From assembly GCF_052324685.1 (NCBI RefSeq), contig NC_135220.1, positions 5,524,350 to 5,588,349 of the forward strand: 64,000 bases of DNA. The letters run 5' to 3'. Both the position numbers and the translations under genes were made by a program. Every line of letters begins with the position of its first letter. Position 1 is the first letter of the stretch. Source of the DNA: Brachyhypopomus gauderio. Its lineage: Eukaryota > Chordata > Actinopteri > Gymnotiformes > Hypopomidae. Below, piece by piece: positions 25,932-38,235 of this stretch. The notes under the pieces are model-generated. The model was given only the letters and a program-made list of their open reading frames with translations. It made no database searches and was not told where the DNA came from.

Positions 25932-28764
25932 ATGGTGGAGCAGAACCCCAGTCAGGAGACCACGCTGGGGAGCGTGTACTCCCCGGTGGATTACATGAGC
26001 ATCACGAGCTTCCCCCGCTTACCTGAGGACGACGTGATGTCCGGAGACAACACCATCAAGTCTAGGAAAGACGACGACAACGTCCTCGGCGAGCAGGACA
26101 CAGGTAAAGTCGTGCGGTCACAGGCCCACTCCGACCTCTTCATTCTTGTGTCAGTAGATAAACCACGAATTAGCATATGAACACAGCACTGTGATGTTTA
26201 CACTCGGTGCCTCGATTATTGTGCCTCATAATAATCTGTTGTGGAGGAAAAACAAGCGCTCTGTTGATCCCAGCTTAGAGAAACGGTTTGTGCCATGCCT
26301 ACCACAGAGAAAACAGAATGGGCTAAAAGCGATCATGCAACGAAACTTGAATCAATGAATGGTTCAGGTAGGGTGTATGTGCTTTAACATGTACCTATTG
26401 CAGTGTGCAGTAAATGGCATAATGATGATCATCAGATACGAGGGGTTCTTTACTACATATGAATAAAGTGGACAAGTCAGGGTGGAGTTTGCATTTAATT
26501 CCATAAAAAAGTAAATATCTAAAAAATTGTGCATTAAATTTTTTTTGTTGCACGCTCGCACTGCGACCCACTACACACACTCGCACTGCAACAAACTACA
26601 CACACTCTTACTGCGACACACTACACACACTCGCACTGCGACACACTACACACCCTCGCACTGTGTCCCCACTACACACACTCGCACTGTGTCCCCACTA
26701 CACACACTCTCACTGTGACCCACTACACACACACACACTCACTGTGACCCACTACACACACTCTCACTGTGACCCACTACACACACTCTTACTGTGACCC
26801 ACTACACACACTCTCACTGCGACCCACTACACACACTCGCACTGCGACACACTCGTACTGCGCCACACTACACACACTCGCTGTGTCCCACTACACACAC
26901 ACACACTCGCTGTGTCCCACTACACACACACACTCGCTGTGTCCCACTACACACACTCTCGCTGTGTCTCACTACACACACTCTCGCTGTGTCTCACTAC
27001 ACACACTCTCGCTGTGTCTCACTACACACACTCCCACTGTGTCCCACTACACACACTCGCACTGCGACACACTCGTACTGCGCCACACTACACACACTCG
27101 CTGTGTCCCACTACACACACACACACTCGCTGTGTCCCACTACACACACACACTCGCTGTGTCCCACTACACACACTCTCACTGTGTCCCACTACACACA
27201 CTCTCACTGTGTCCCACTACACACACTCTCACTGTGTCCCACTACACACACTCTCGCTGTGTCTCACTACACACACTCTCGCTGTGTCTCACTACACACA
27301 CTCCCACTGTGTCCCACTACACACACTCCCACTGTGTCCCACTACACACACTCCCGCTGTGTCCCACTACACACACACTCGCTGTGTCCCACTACACACA
27401 CTCTTGCTGTGTCTCACTACACACACTCCCACTGTGTCCCACTACACACACACACTCGCTGTGTCCCACTACACACACTCTCGCTGTGTCTCACTACACA
27501 CACTCTCACTGTGTCCCTCTACACACACTCTCACTGTGTCCCTCTACACACACTCTCACTGTGACCCACTACACACACTCCCACTGTGTCCCACTACACA
27601 CACACACTCGCTGTGTCCCACTACACACACTCTCGCTGTGTCTCACTACACACACTCTCACTGTGTCCCTCTACACACACTCTCACTGTGACCCACTACA
27701 CACACTCTCACTGTGACCCACTACACACACTCTCACTGTGTCCCACTACACACACTCTCACTGTGTCCCACTACACACACTGGCACTGTGTCCCCACTAC
27801 ACACACTGGCACTGTGTCCCCACTACACACACTCCCACTGAAAGGGTCTGTGCAGCTAGCAACACCGTCACACCACTGAGATCTACCCTTAAACCAAAGT
27901 GTTGGTTTTCCTTGTGAAAAACATAAATCCCAACAAAATAAACCAGCAGGACACGTTGGTTCACATATTATACTGACTTATAGTACAGCATCCCACACAG
28001 TGTTCTCTATGTTTCCTTTGTATTGCATTTTGAAAAAGACAAATCAGTCTCTAACCATATTCTTATGACCTATGACCTATAACTGCCATAACTGTGTTAT
28101 TATGATTGAGGATGCTGATGATGTAATTTTGGCTAAAGCATTTGCTGTTTGAAGAATACATTTGTATTACTTACCCGTATACATTTACAAGCTATATGCA
28201 TTATTGAGCTGTGTGCATTATTGGCCTGTAGTTTGTAAAGAGACTGGGGAGTAGGCGTGTTGGATTACAGTGGGAACAGAAGATTTGCTTTGCAGCCAAC
28301 AGCTTTTTGTTCTGACTCTCACTCACGTTTGTGGAGAGGTGGAGGGGTTGTGGGTGGAGGATTGTGGGAGCAGTTGTGTTCTGTAGCAGGTGAAGAGAGC
28401 GTAGAAAGATCAAGCTTGTCTAAACTTTGTGCCAATGTAGACAGCAGCCAATCAACACAGGAGACCTTTCGTCATGCAACTTCAAGATGGCACGGAGATT
28501 GATCATGGCTGTGAGGTTTTATTGTGGCTACTTCCTGACACAGCTCTGCAGGAATACAGACATTCATGGTAGCATGGTAGAGTCTTAAGTAGTAGGTGCT
28601 CCTGAACTGACACGCCCACACAGTGGTGAGTAACAGGTGAAACGAGTTTCGACTCACTGCAGTGTAAATAGAACTTTTTTTTAATCATCAGCGTATATCT
28701 GGCAGACTGAAATTTTTCGCTTGAGTTGTTTAGATCATGTTTAAACATCAATGACAGCCAGCAT

Positions 28765-28815
<51 letters not shown>

Positions 28816-30229
28816 GTTCCTGAAGTCTACACACACTTCTCCCCAGACCCAGACATGTTCCTCAAGTCTGCACGACTGCAGCGTCTGGCCTCATCAGCAT
28901 CGGACCTGGCGAGCCACGACGCCTTGCCCCTCCGTGAGACGACACGTGACACGCTAGCTCGAGACTGCACCTGCACCCAAGACGGCCTCACGGTCATCAT
29001 CACGGCCTGCCTGACCTTTGCCACGGGGGTCACCGTTGCCCTCATTGTACAGATCTACTTTGGAGACCCTCAGGTTCCAACCTCTCCACCCTCACAGCCG
29101 AACGCAGACTGATAGACCACTCTACCCTTCCTGTTTTCCAGGGAGTTCTGCAAGTCACTTAACTGACCAAACCTATATTTTCAGAACATATTATACGAAA
29201 CAAAAAAATTAATTATGAAGTCATTAAAAATATATATAATAGCATAAAATATAATATGGCATCACATTATGTTGCACTTGTAACAGCACTGTGTTTAATA
29301 TGCAGATTGTGAATGACCTCCTCTTGAAACTGTAATTATTTGGTTCTGTTCTGTTTCTGTGTCATTTGTGTCCTCAGATCTTTAACCAGGGTGCCGTGGT
29401 GACGGATGCTGAGCGCTGCACCTCTCTGGGCTTCGACGTCCTGGGTCAGCAGGGCTCCAGTGTGGATGCCGCCATCACTGCTGCCCTCTGCCTGGGCATC
29501 GTGCACCCTCACTCCTCCGGGATCGGCGGGTGCGCGACGAGAGAGCTCCTCACGCTCCTCACACTCCTCACACTCCGATCCACTCGTGTCTAGCAGAAGA
29601 AACTACTATATTTCTAACACGCAGTACTTGAGATGTTCCCGCAAAATTATGGAGCAGCGTAGTACACCTACAGGGAGCGAGTTAGGGAGTGAGGATGTTT
29701 CTGCTTTAGTTCAGAATTCAACATGTGCTTAATTTCTGGCTGTGCAGTGGTGGAGTGATGCTGGTTCATGACATTCGAAACAACAGTAGCCGTGTCATCG
29801 ACTTCCGTGAAACAGCGCCCTCTGCCCTCCGGGAGGAGATGCTCTTGAATCTGGAGCAGCAGGTAATGCAAGATCTCTGGTAAACTGAATCTTTTAACCC
29901 AGACAAATAAAAGGTTCACAGCTAAGGCACCACAGCTGACAATGAAATGATAGCATGTGTTCTTACAAGTGCTTATTCAGTATTACCAAGATCAGCAGGT
30001 GCTTCTGTGCAGAGGAAGTTGGACTGACCTCCTGACCCAGCTGATGTGAAGTGTGTCTGACCCAAGGTCAGCTGACCATGTGCCTGTGCTGTACGGTCTC
30101 CGTGGTGACCTTGTTGTCTGGGTGTTGTCTCCTCCAGCCCGGTGTACTTGTGGCTGTACCGGGCATGCTCAGAGGCCTTCTGCAGGCTCACCAGCTCTAC
30201 GGAAGGTTTGTTCAGGGTCTTTTTGCTTT

Positions 30230-30316
<87 letters not shown>

Positions 30317-32704
30317 GCTTTAGCTGATAATTGTATATAGTAAACAGTAAATGCAGAGTTATTTTACATTTTTCTGGGTCATCTGTTTTAAAGTTGCTCT
30401 ATGTTTGATGTATTCAGTGTTAATGGTGATGGCCAGTGTCATTACTCACCTGGTGAGGCTGTCTGTCACCACTGCATTATGAAGCGGGTGAGACGGTGAA
30501 AATCTGAAAGACGTTTGACTGACTGACTGACGAGATTGTGACTGTTTACGATTTTTTGTAACAGTTGTGCAAAAGGTGTAAAAGACACTAAACACAAAAC
30601 AGGTGATCATGCCAGGACCAGGGTGTGGAGAACAAAGAACGTAATTTAAGAGCAGACGTCCCAGCATATCTTTCTCTGTGGACGTTGAGAGGACAGACTG
30701 ATGGTCTCTTTCTCTCCTGCTGTTTTCACTGTTTTACAGAAGGCCATGGCGAGAGGTCGTCACCATGGCTGCGGAGGTCGCCAGGAATGGATTCAACATT
30801 ACCCATGAGCTGGGTGAGAAAGCTGTACTGGATATTTATATTAAATACACACACCCTGACACCCCACTCCTCACACACAGTGGTTGTGTATCATAATTCC
30901 ACCATGTGATCGTTAGATTCCCACAGAGAGCTAAACGCACCCTCACACACGCACCTATCTACAAACACACACACCCACACCCAACACCTGTCAACCAATC
31001 CATGCAAACACACACACCCATCTACACATACAATCATACTTGTGTTCATAAGAAACACTTCCTGCATGTAAATGGAACCTGAAATGCTTGTTTACTTGGC
31101 CCTGTAGCTGATGCTCTGTCAAAAATAAAGGAGCAAAACGTTTCTGCCGCGTTCCGAGAGCTCTTCCTCCAGGGAGGTCAGCCTCCTCCTCCTGGCCTCT
31201 TCACCACACGGCCTGACCTGGCCGCCATTTTGGACAGAGTGGCAGCCAATGGGATCTCTGCATTCTACAATGGAAACCTGACCCAGGAAATGGCGTCTGT
31301 GGTACATGACCTGTAACACATACCAATGTCTAAAGACAGCACATTACACTATGCAGCCAATAGTGTTGGTGTATATAATGTCTTATAGGTTGGGTTATTT
31401 TACAGTTTGTCTCGGTTGCTTACAGTTACTGAAAACTGCTGCATGATTCTCAGTTCCTGAAACTCAAGTGCCTTTGGGCTCTTGTCAGTGCTGCAAACAA
31501 TCAGAACATTTTGATTAGCCTTTACTCTTGTTACAGATGTTTCTGATCTATACTGCTCAGAGTCTAGTCTGATCCCATCAGGACAAATGGCAACGACACT
31601 TAATATGCACTTATTTCTCAGTGCGGTTGAAGAGATTATGTGCTAATTATATACATGATGAGGTTATTAGATTATAATCAGACCACACTAGGTGAGATGT
31701 CCCTGGTTTCGGCAGGTCTGAGTACAGCTGTTATTTAATTTCCTCTAAAATTGGAGCTGGAAAATTGTTTTTAAAATGGTTTAAAGTAACTGGAGTCTCT
31801 GTTGTAGCTTCTGAATGTGTTCTGTACTGTGTTAAGTAATACAGTATTATTACTGTTTTTAGACCACATTCACCAGTATTTACAGTAATTCAACTCAATG
31901 GTTTGTTCTCTTTCTGCTAGATCTATGGCTATGATCTTATCAGTCTGATTTTGATTACTCTGACTCGTTACAAACAAACCACCTGATTGGTGTATAACAT
32001 GGCAGCATAATTCAACCACTTTCACAAATAATAAGTTGATGATGAACGTTCTTTTCAAAATTAAACAACACCAGGTCATTTTCTCCTAGTAAATGTGTGT
32101 ACAGTCTTGAGAAATTTGTTCAGGCTTTCAAAAACAGATAAATGGTTTCCTAAAATGTGTGAGCAATCAAGAGAATCTGAAAGATGGCAAAGCATTCAGT
32201 CTTGTTTGACCTGCATGTTATGGCATGCTTTGGCATTAGCATTTTCTCCGTTTCCACTTTCATGATTTGGGCCATGTTTCTGAGCAGGTCCATGCCAACG
32301 GTGGAGTCCTCACTGAGGAAGACTTCCTCAATTACACCACTGTGGTTGATCAGCCAGTACAGAGCCTGTATCAGGGTAAATGTCCCGCACTCTTCATACA
32401 CACCATTAAAATCGTTCCAGTAGTATTAGAGTAGCCCTGTCTTTAGAAGATGATGATGATGATGATAAGGCCAGTGCTGTCCCTGCTAGTTAAGACAACA
32501 AAGATTTAATGTTTGTGCACATTCCTGCAAATATCACAGCATTACTGCACACATTACTTACAACAAGAATATTTGTTGAATTTGCAGTGTATTTGAATCA
32601 TTGCAACACACATGCACACAACCGTGAAGGCAGGTTATTCACATCAGTACACATCAGATGAGCTTCACGGGTTTAGTCTTACAGAATGGATTCTGAATCC
32701 TTTT

Positions 32705-32747
<43 letters not shown>

Positions 32748-35700
32748 CACAGATTAACAGTGTAAACTTGGGAGATTGATCTGAAACTACTTGTTGAATG
32801 TGTAGTTAATGTTGAGTGCGGTGAGACTGGCATTGTCCCAGGCCATGGACCAGGACCCTAGTAGCCAGGAGTCCAGGGCCCGGAGCAGCCAGGAGTGCAT
32901 GGCCCGGGGTCCGGAGCGGTCAGGGGTCCAGAGCAGTCAGTGGTCCAGGGGTCCAGGGCCCGAAGCAGTCAGGGGGTCTCATTTCATTCACTCTTACTGC
33001 CACTCTTGTCTGAATCCACATAGGTCACCAGGTCATGACTCCTCCACCGCCCCACGCTGGGGTCGCTCTGCTCACTGCCCTCAACATCCTGGAAGGCTAC
33101 AACATCAGTGGTCAAATGCAGAGGAACAGCACCCATCAGTGGATGGCAGAGGTATTGCAGCTTTTTGTGTTTACCAGGATGTCACTCTCTCAGAAATAAT
33201 ATTACAGTTGGATTCACTTTTTATTCACTTTTGTTTCATATATCTCAATCACAACAGTGAGATAACAGAATGTAGTTTATTTGTTGTATTTCCTGTTTTC
33301 TTGTGTAGTCTCTTAAAATTGCCCTGTCCCTGACTAGTGGGCTTGGAGACCCCATGTACAATTCCTCTATCTCTGAAGCTGTGGCCCAGATGCTAAGGTA
33401 ATGTCACTATAACCATACTTGCACAGAGAAGGCTTTACAATTCAAACACATTACAACAAACAATAAGGAACAAACAGAACAGTACAGTAAAAGGAGATGC
33501 CAGTATCCTATATGAGTGAGTCTGTACTGCCGTATGCTATGAGTGAGTCTGTACTGCCGTATGCTATGAGTGAGTCTGTACTGCTTTATCATATACAGTG
33601 AGGAAAATAAGTATTTGATTACCGTGCGACTTTGCAATTTCTCCCACTTAGAAATCATGGAGGGGTCTGAAATTTTAATCTTATGTGCATGTCCACTGTG
33701 AGAGACATAATTAAAAAAAAAAATCCGGAAATCACAATGTATGATTTTTTTATAATTTATTTGTGTGTTACTGTTGCAAATAATTATTTGAATACCTGCC
33801 AATCAGCAAAAATTCAAAGTCCCTCAAAAACCTGTTAGTCCATCTCTAAAAAGTCCACCTCCACTCCACTTATTGTTCTGAATTTTAAGCAACCGTTTGA
33901 GGTCGTTAGCTGCATAAAGACACCTGTCCACCTTAATCAATCAGTAAGTCTCTGACTACTAACATGGGTCAGACCAAAGAGCTGTCCAAAGTTGTAGTCC
34001 TCCACAAGGCCGGAAAGGGCTACGGGGAACTTTTTGGTCTTAATTCCACTGGCCGTGATTGGAAGACAAAAAATGATGAGTACCATAACAAACAAAGGCT
34101 GTACCAAATATTAACATTGATTTTCACAGGTGTTCAAATACTTATTAGCAACATTTTCCGGATTTTATTTTTAGATTATGTCTCTCATAGTGGACATGCA
34201 CCCAAGATGAAAATTTCAGACCCCTCCATGATTTCTAAGTGGGAGAAATTGCAGAGTGTTCAAATACTTATTTTCCTCACTGCAAGTCTTTACTCCTGTA
34301 TCCTATAAGACAGGGGTACTCAACTAAATTTGTCCGCGGTCCAATTTTGGCAGATACCTGTGACCTGAGGTCCGGTGCGGCGGGGATGGCGAACGTAAGC
34401 TGTTGAGCGGGGGGGGGGTGGCGAACGTAAGTTTTTGAGCGGGGTGGCGAACGTAACACTCGAGTGTTTTTTCAATAGCCCTGAAATAAATGCTCCGGTT
34501 TTTTTTTTGGTCCGTATCCAGTTAATCAGGAATGAGATTGGGTCCGGACAAGACTCCGTTCGGGTCCGGATCCGGACCGCGGTCCGCCAGTTGAGTACCC
34601 CTGCTATAAGAGTTAGTCTGTATTGCCGTAGGCTATGAGTGAGTCTGCACTGCTGTATCCTATAAAGGTGAGTCTGTACTTCCGTATGCTATAATGACCT
34701 GTTCATGTTTTGTTCCAGTAAGACCCATGCCAGCGTGCTCAGACAGATGATCAGTAACACTCAGGCTTCTGCCCCTGGACAGTTCAACCCCAGCCAGGCC
34801 CTGGAGGAGGACTCCCTGGCCAGTCAGGTGATGGTGATGGGCCCAGACAACTTCATCGTCTCTGTTATGAGGTAACAGTGCTCAGAATTACATTTACTTG
34901 CTTCCCATCACACACCGAGAGAAAGGAAGATGGGGAAAGTCCTGAAAATATTTCTAACAGCACAAAATGCCGATGTATTGAATATCATGTTTTGGGTAAA
35001 AGTTATTGCAGTATCAATTTAAATCATAGTAAAATTTATCCTCAGAACACTTTAGACTGAAGCTGGCAGGACATTTGAGCATCTCCCTCCACTTTAAGGC
35101 CATGTTCTTGACCGCACGGTAGCCAGAGTTTGAGGAAAGGTGGTTATACAGCTTCCTCTTCTCTTACACGGCTCGCTGTTCTCTTACACATCTCCCTGTT
35201 CTCTTACACGGCTCGCTGTTCTCTTACACGGCTCGCTGTTCTCTTACACATCTCCCTGTTCTCTTACACAGCTCCCTGAATCAGCCCTTTGGAAGCCGCA
35301 TCGTCACTCCTTCAGGGATCGTCCTCAACAGTCAAATTCTGGACTTCTCCTGGCCCAACAAGACAGGAAGCTCACTCCCCCCCAACCCGGTACAGGACAC
35401 CACCCACACAACACACACTCCACCCACACTATCCACACCATCCATGCCATCCATGTTGTTAACTAGCATCCAGTATTAACTAATGCTAAAGTCTACAATT
35501 ATAGTATTTTATTATACGTGAATATCATTTGAAGATTTTTATTCCAGCTGTTTAGCAGACATTCTTATCCAGAAGAACTTAGTAAAGTGCTTTGTCATCT
35601 ATTCAAAAATGCATCCTAGCCAGTACAGCAGGTACCAGTCACAGATTATGCTGAATTGGGATACTGATAAATACAGGGAACACCTACAACTTGTTTGGCT

Positions 35701-37510
35701 TATTTCAATATGTATTAATGGTTTTTCCTACCCTTTAATCCCCAAACCTGACATTTTCTATTCAGAACAAATTATATATTATAAATTATATTATATTAAT
35801 TTATATGAACTTAAATTTTATATATTTTTATATTTATATTTTATGGAAGCATATTGCTGCCAAGAATGTAAAAAAAAAGATCTTATGAGAGATCTTATGT
35901 CACTATTACGAGATCTTATTCTGAGAGATCTTATGTCACTATTACGAGATCATATGTCGTTATTACAAGAAAATATCTCGTTTTTATGAGATATGTTGTT
36001 AAAACAATATAACTGCACTGCGGTAAAGTTGGTTTCAGAATTCTTTCTTCAATAGCTTTAAGACCGTATCAGCAAAAGTGCCAAAAAAAGCAAATTCTTA
36101 TTTCTGGCAACCAAAACTTTGCAACCGCCGCTTGCGTCCTTGTCAAGGTAATTTGTAGACGGTGCCTTAGATGTTCTTGTGGTGATTTTAGTACATTTAG
36201 TACAAATAACATGTCAACAATTTAAAATATGTCTATTCCTGACATAAACAAAGTTGTAGGTGTTTGTTTTGGTTCAATGTTTTGAAAAATCCATTAAAAA
36301 AATAAAAATTCACATGCAGTGTCTCTGCTGCCATCTGTGGTTATTTCCCAGCACAACAGTGTCCAGCCAGGGAAGAGGCCCCTCTCTTTCCTGATGCCCA
36401 CAGCCGTCAGGCCCTCCATAGGCATCTGTGGGACCTACGTGGCCCTGGGATCTTCTAATGGTGACCGGGCCCTGAGCGGCATTGCCCAGGTTCAGTCACT
36501 TTTCTCCTGAGTCACACACACATGCACACGCATGCACACGCATGCACACGCAGGCACACGCAGGCACACGCAGGCACACGCAGGCACACGCAGGCACACA
36601 ATCTCACTCAATCAGCTGGCTAAAGATCTTCCACAAGGGTGCGCTATTAAAGCTCAAGTAGCTTATGTGAACATCATCTGAAAGGGAGGAAACCTTTTTT
36701 TATGCTGAACACAATACACAATGAAAGTTTGCATAAATATTGTTGCATAATAACAATATTATAATTATTATTGTTGTTGTTGTTGTGGTTGATGTTGATT
36801 ATTTTCAGTCATAATTGTACTATGATGATGAACATTCCCATCCAAGGGGAGTCATTAAAAATGCAGCACGTTTCTCTTCACTGTTGCAGGTTTTGTTGAA
36901 CGTCCTGTCACTGCACAAGAACCTCAGCGACAGCCTGGCCTACGGCAGGCTCCACCCACAGCTGCAGCAGAACGTCCTTCTGGTGGACGGTAAGACCAGC
37001 ACTCACTGCAACACAGTGTTCCTCTCTCAGTGACCTTCATTCAGCTCCAGGACATTTTAATCAGCCAATCACAAGTCCTCCTGTCTCACCGTGCATGTCA
37101 GCAGTAGCTCATTGAGTTCATGGGTTTTGAGTGTTTTTAAGATTTTGGTGATCATGATTTTTCTTCTTTGTTCTTCTTCACATCACTATTAACAAGCTTT
37201 CTTTCAACTATGGAAATAAAACATTGTCTGTGTTACACCGTAATGTTGCACTGAACTGGAACATGGTGGTACGTCCTTCTTGTACATTGTGTTTTAAAGT
37301 GTCAGGTTTACTCCCCTCTACTCTTTCCCACCAGATGAGTTTGCGAAGGAGGATGTGGACGCTCTCCTGCAGAAGGGCTACAAGGTGGAGCAGGTGGATG
37401 TCATATCACTGGTGGAGGGAACAAGGAGGACCAATGATCTGATTGTGGGAGTGAAGGACCCCCGTAGCACAGATGCTTCTGCACTCACTATGTCCCGATC
37501 CATGCCCTAA
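25932..37510 (+). CDS. ggt7: Gamma-glutamyltransferase 7 (GGT-like type II membrane protein)
   Basis: There are 15 coding exons: 25932-26103, 28847-29073, 29378-29529, 29748-29862, 30138-30205, 30740-30813, 31108-31301, 32288-32375, 33024-33151, 33309-33397, 34719-34871, 35272-35389, 36352-36489, 36890-36989, 37335-37510 (1,992 nt, 663 aa; human about 662). Seen: cytoplasmic tail with YSPVDYMSITSFPRLPEDD, one transmembrane segment at about residues 105-127, then the GGT ectodomain (NQGAVVTD, GSSVDAAITAALCLGI, LVAVPGMLRG, MTPPPPHAG, PSGIVLNSQ, CGTYVALG). Family knowledge: GGTs hydrolyse or transfer the gamma-glutamyl group of glutathione at the cell surface after self-cleavage at a Thr. Activity of GGT7 is doubtful. 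By my alignment the nucleophile position holds Leu469. Most junctions are GT-AG with good context; the donors after exons 2 and 3 (gttcca, gtgcgc) are weak. The start at 25,932 is chosen for its Kozak context and homology. Confidence 0.96.
26555..27845. repeat. 1.3-kb minisatellite in ggt7 intron 1
   Basis: About 50 copies of a unit near 25 bp, actacacacactctcactgt plus gtccc, with length variants carrying extra CA. All three plus frames stay open for hundreds of codons because the unit has no stop. These frames are artefacts. It lies wholly within the first ggt7 intron. Confidence 0.95.
28768..28816. repeat. (CA)n just upstream of ggt7 exon 2
   Basis: The CA tract ends about 30 bp before the exon 2 acceptor (ag at 28,845-28,846), so it sits where the branch point and polypyrimidine tract are expected. 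Confidence 0.9.
30233..30315. repeat. (CA)n microsatellite in a ggt7 intron
   Basis: About 40 CA units begin 28 bp after the donor of ggt7 exon 5 (ends 30,205). A further CA tract lies in a later intron at about 32,706-32,745. Confidence 0.95.
33596..34282. mobile_element. Tc1-like element remnant with long inverted ends
   Basis: The ends begin cagtgaggaaaataagtatt and finish with its complement. Inverted similarity extends about 130 bp inward, including catggaggggtctgaaattt on one side. A TA precedes the left end; the right TA is lost. Inside, a short plus-strand frame from 33,964 starts MGQTKELSK and continues HKAGKGY, resembling the N-terminal DNA-binding part of Tc1 transposases, but it is broken. 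The element is internally deleted and non-autonomous. Confidence 0.9.
34311..34603. mobile_element. hAT-type MITE with perfect 8-bp target duplication
   Basis: Terminal inverted repeats caggggtactcaact and agttgagtacccctg are flanked by identical ctataaga (34,303-34,310 and 34,604-34,611). The GC-rich interior, gcgaacgtaa repeats and ccgcggtcc near both ends encode nothing. It lies in a ggt7 intron, 115 bp before exon 11. Confidence 0.95.
35161..35270. repeat. 20-bp array abutting a ggt7 splice acceptor
   Basis: Five full copies of ctcttacacggctcgctgtt or ctcttacacatctccctgtt are followed by a sixth, whose version cttacacag|ctccctg is the functional acceptor of ggt7 exon 12. In the five upstream copies the AG is replaced by GG or AT, so none offers a competing acceptor. 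Confidence 0.95.
36518..36600. repeat. 10-bp tandem repeat in a ggt7 intron
   Basis: Eight or more copies of caggcacacg and the related catgcacacg lie shortly after ggt7 exon 13. Confidence 0.85.
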
Positions 37511-37990
37511 CCCCTGCCCCGCCCTCACAGCCCCCCCGCCATCTTAACCTGCCCCGCCCCAGGCCCCGCCCTCACAGCCCCCCCGCCATCTTAACCTGCC
37601 CCGCCCTCACAGCCCCCCCGCCATCTTAACCTGCCCCGCCCTGCCCCGCCCTCACAGCCCCCCCGCCATCTTAACCTGCCCCGCCCTGCCCCGCCCTCAC
37701 AGCCCCCCCGCCATCTTAACCTGCCCCGCCCTGCCCCGCCCTCACAGCCCCCCCGCCATCTTAACCTGCCCCGCCCTCACAGCCCCCCCGCCATCTTAAC
37801 CTGCCCCGCCCCAGGCCCCGCCCTCACAGCCCCGCCATCTTAACCTGCCCCGCCCTGCCCCGCCCTCACAGCTCCCCCGCCATCTTAACCTGCCCCGCCC
37901 TGCCCCGCCCTCACAGCCCCCCCGCCATCTTAACCTGCCCCGCCCTGCCTCTCCCTCACAGCCCCGCCATCTTAACCTGCCCCGCCCCAG
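37511..37990. repeat. GC-rich minisatellite directly after the ggt7 stop, with 11 YY1-like cores
   Basis: The unit is about 35-46 bp: ctcacagccccccc, then ccgccatcttaacc, then one or two copies of tgccccgccc. It starts at the ggt7 stop codon and so probably forms the proximal 3' UTR. The core ccgccatctta occurs 11 times and matches the YY1 consensus. The ccccgccc blocks match Sp1/KLF boxes. Binding is inferred only from motif resemblance. Confidence 0.9.
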
Positions 37991-38032
37991 GCCACACCCC
38001 CACCTTGTGAGGAGGTGAGTCACAGTTTGTCT

Positions 38033-38038
38033 AATAAA
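38033..38038 (+). other. ggt7: Candidate poly(A) signal of ggt7
   Basis: An AATAAA hexamer lies about 520 bp after the stop codon and beyond the GC-rich array. A second AATAAA at 39,100-39,105 is a possible distal site. Confidence 0.5.
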
Positions 38039-38039
38039 T

Positions 38040-38202
38040 GTAAGCGGGTTTTATTGTGAGTGAAGATCAGAGGCAGGAGTAATGGATCATTAAAATGAGC
38101 TGCTTCCCCTGCCGTTAGGAGTCAGCACGTCTGCTGTGAACAGAGGGCCACAAACGCTACCCACCTATCAAAATGCATCAAACAGTGAATAAGCCTCATG
38201 GA

Positions 38203-38235
<33 letters not shown>

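Larger units (their letters stand above)
33505..34695. repeat. 27-bp minisatellite split by two transposons (ggt7 intron)
   Basis: Units near tatgagtgagtctgtactgc plus cgtatgc occur at 33,505-33,592, again between the two inserts (34,283-34,310) and again at 34,604-34,695. A Tc1-like element and a hAT element landed inside the array, so the array is older than both. Confidence 0.85.

Noticed and set aside
26769..27716. 315-codon plus-strand frame
   Set aside because: It lies within the 25-bp minisatellite of ggt7 intron 1. All three frames are open because the unit lacks stops.
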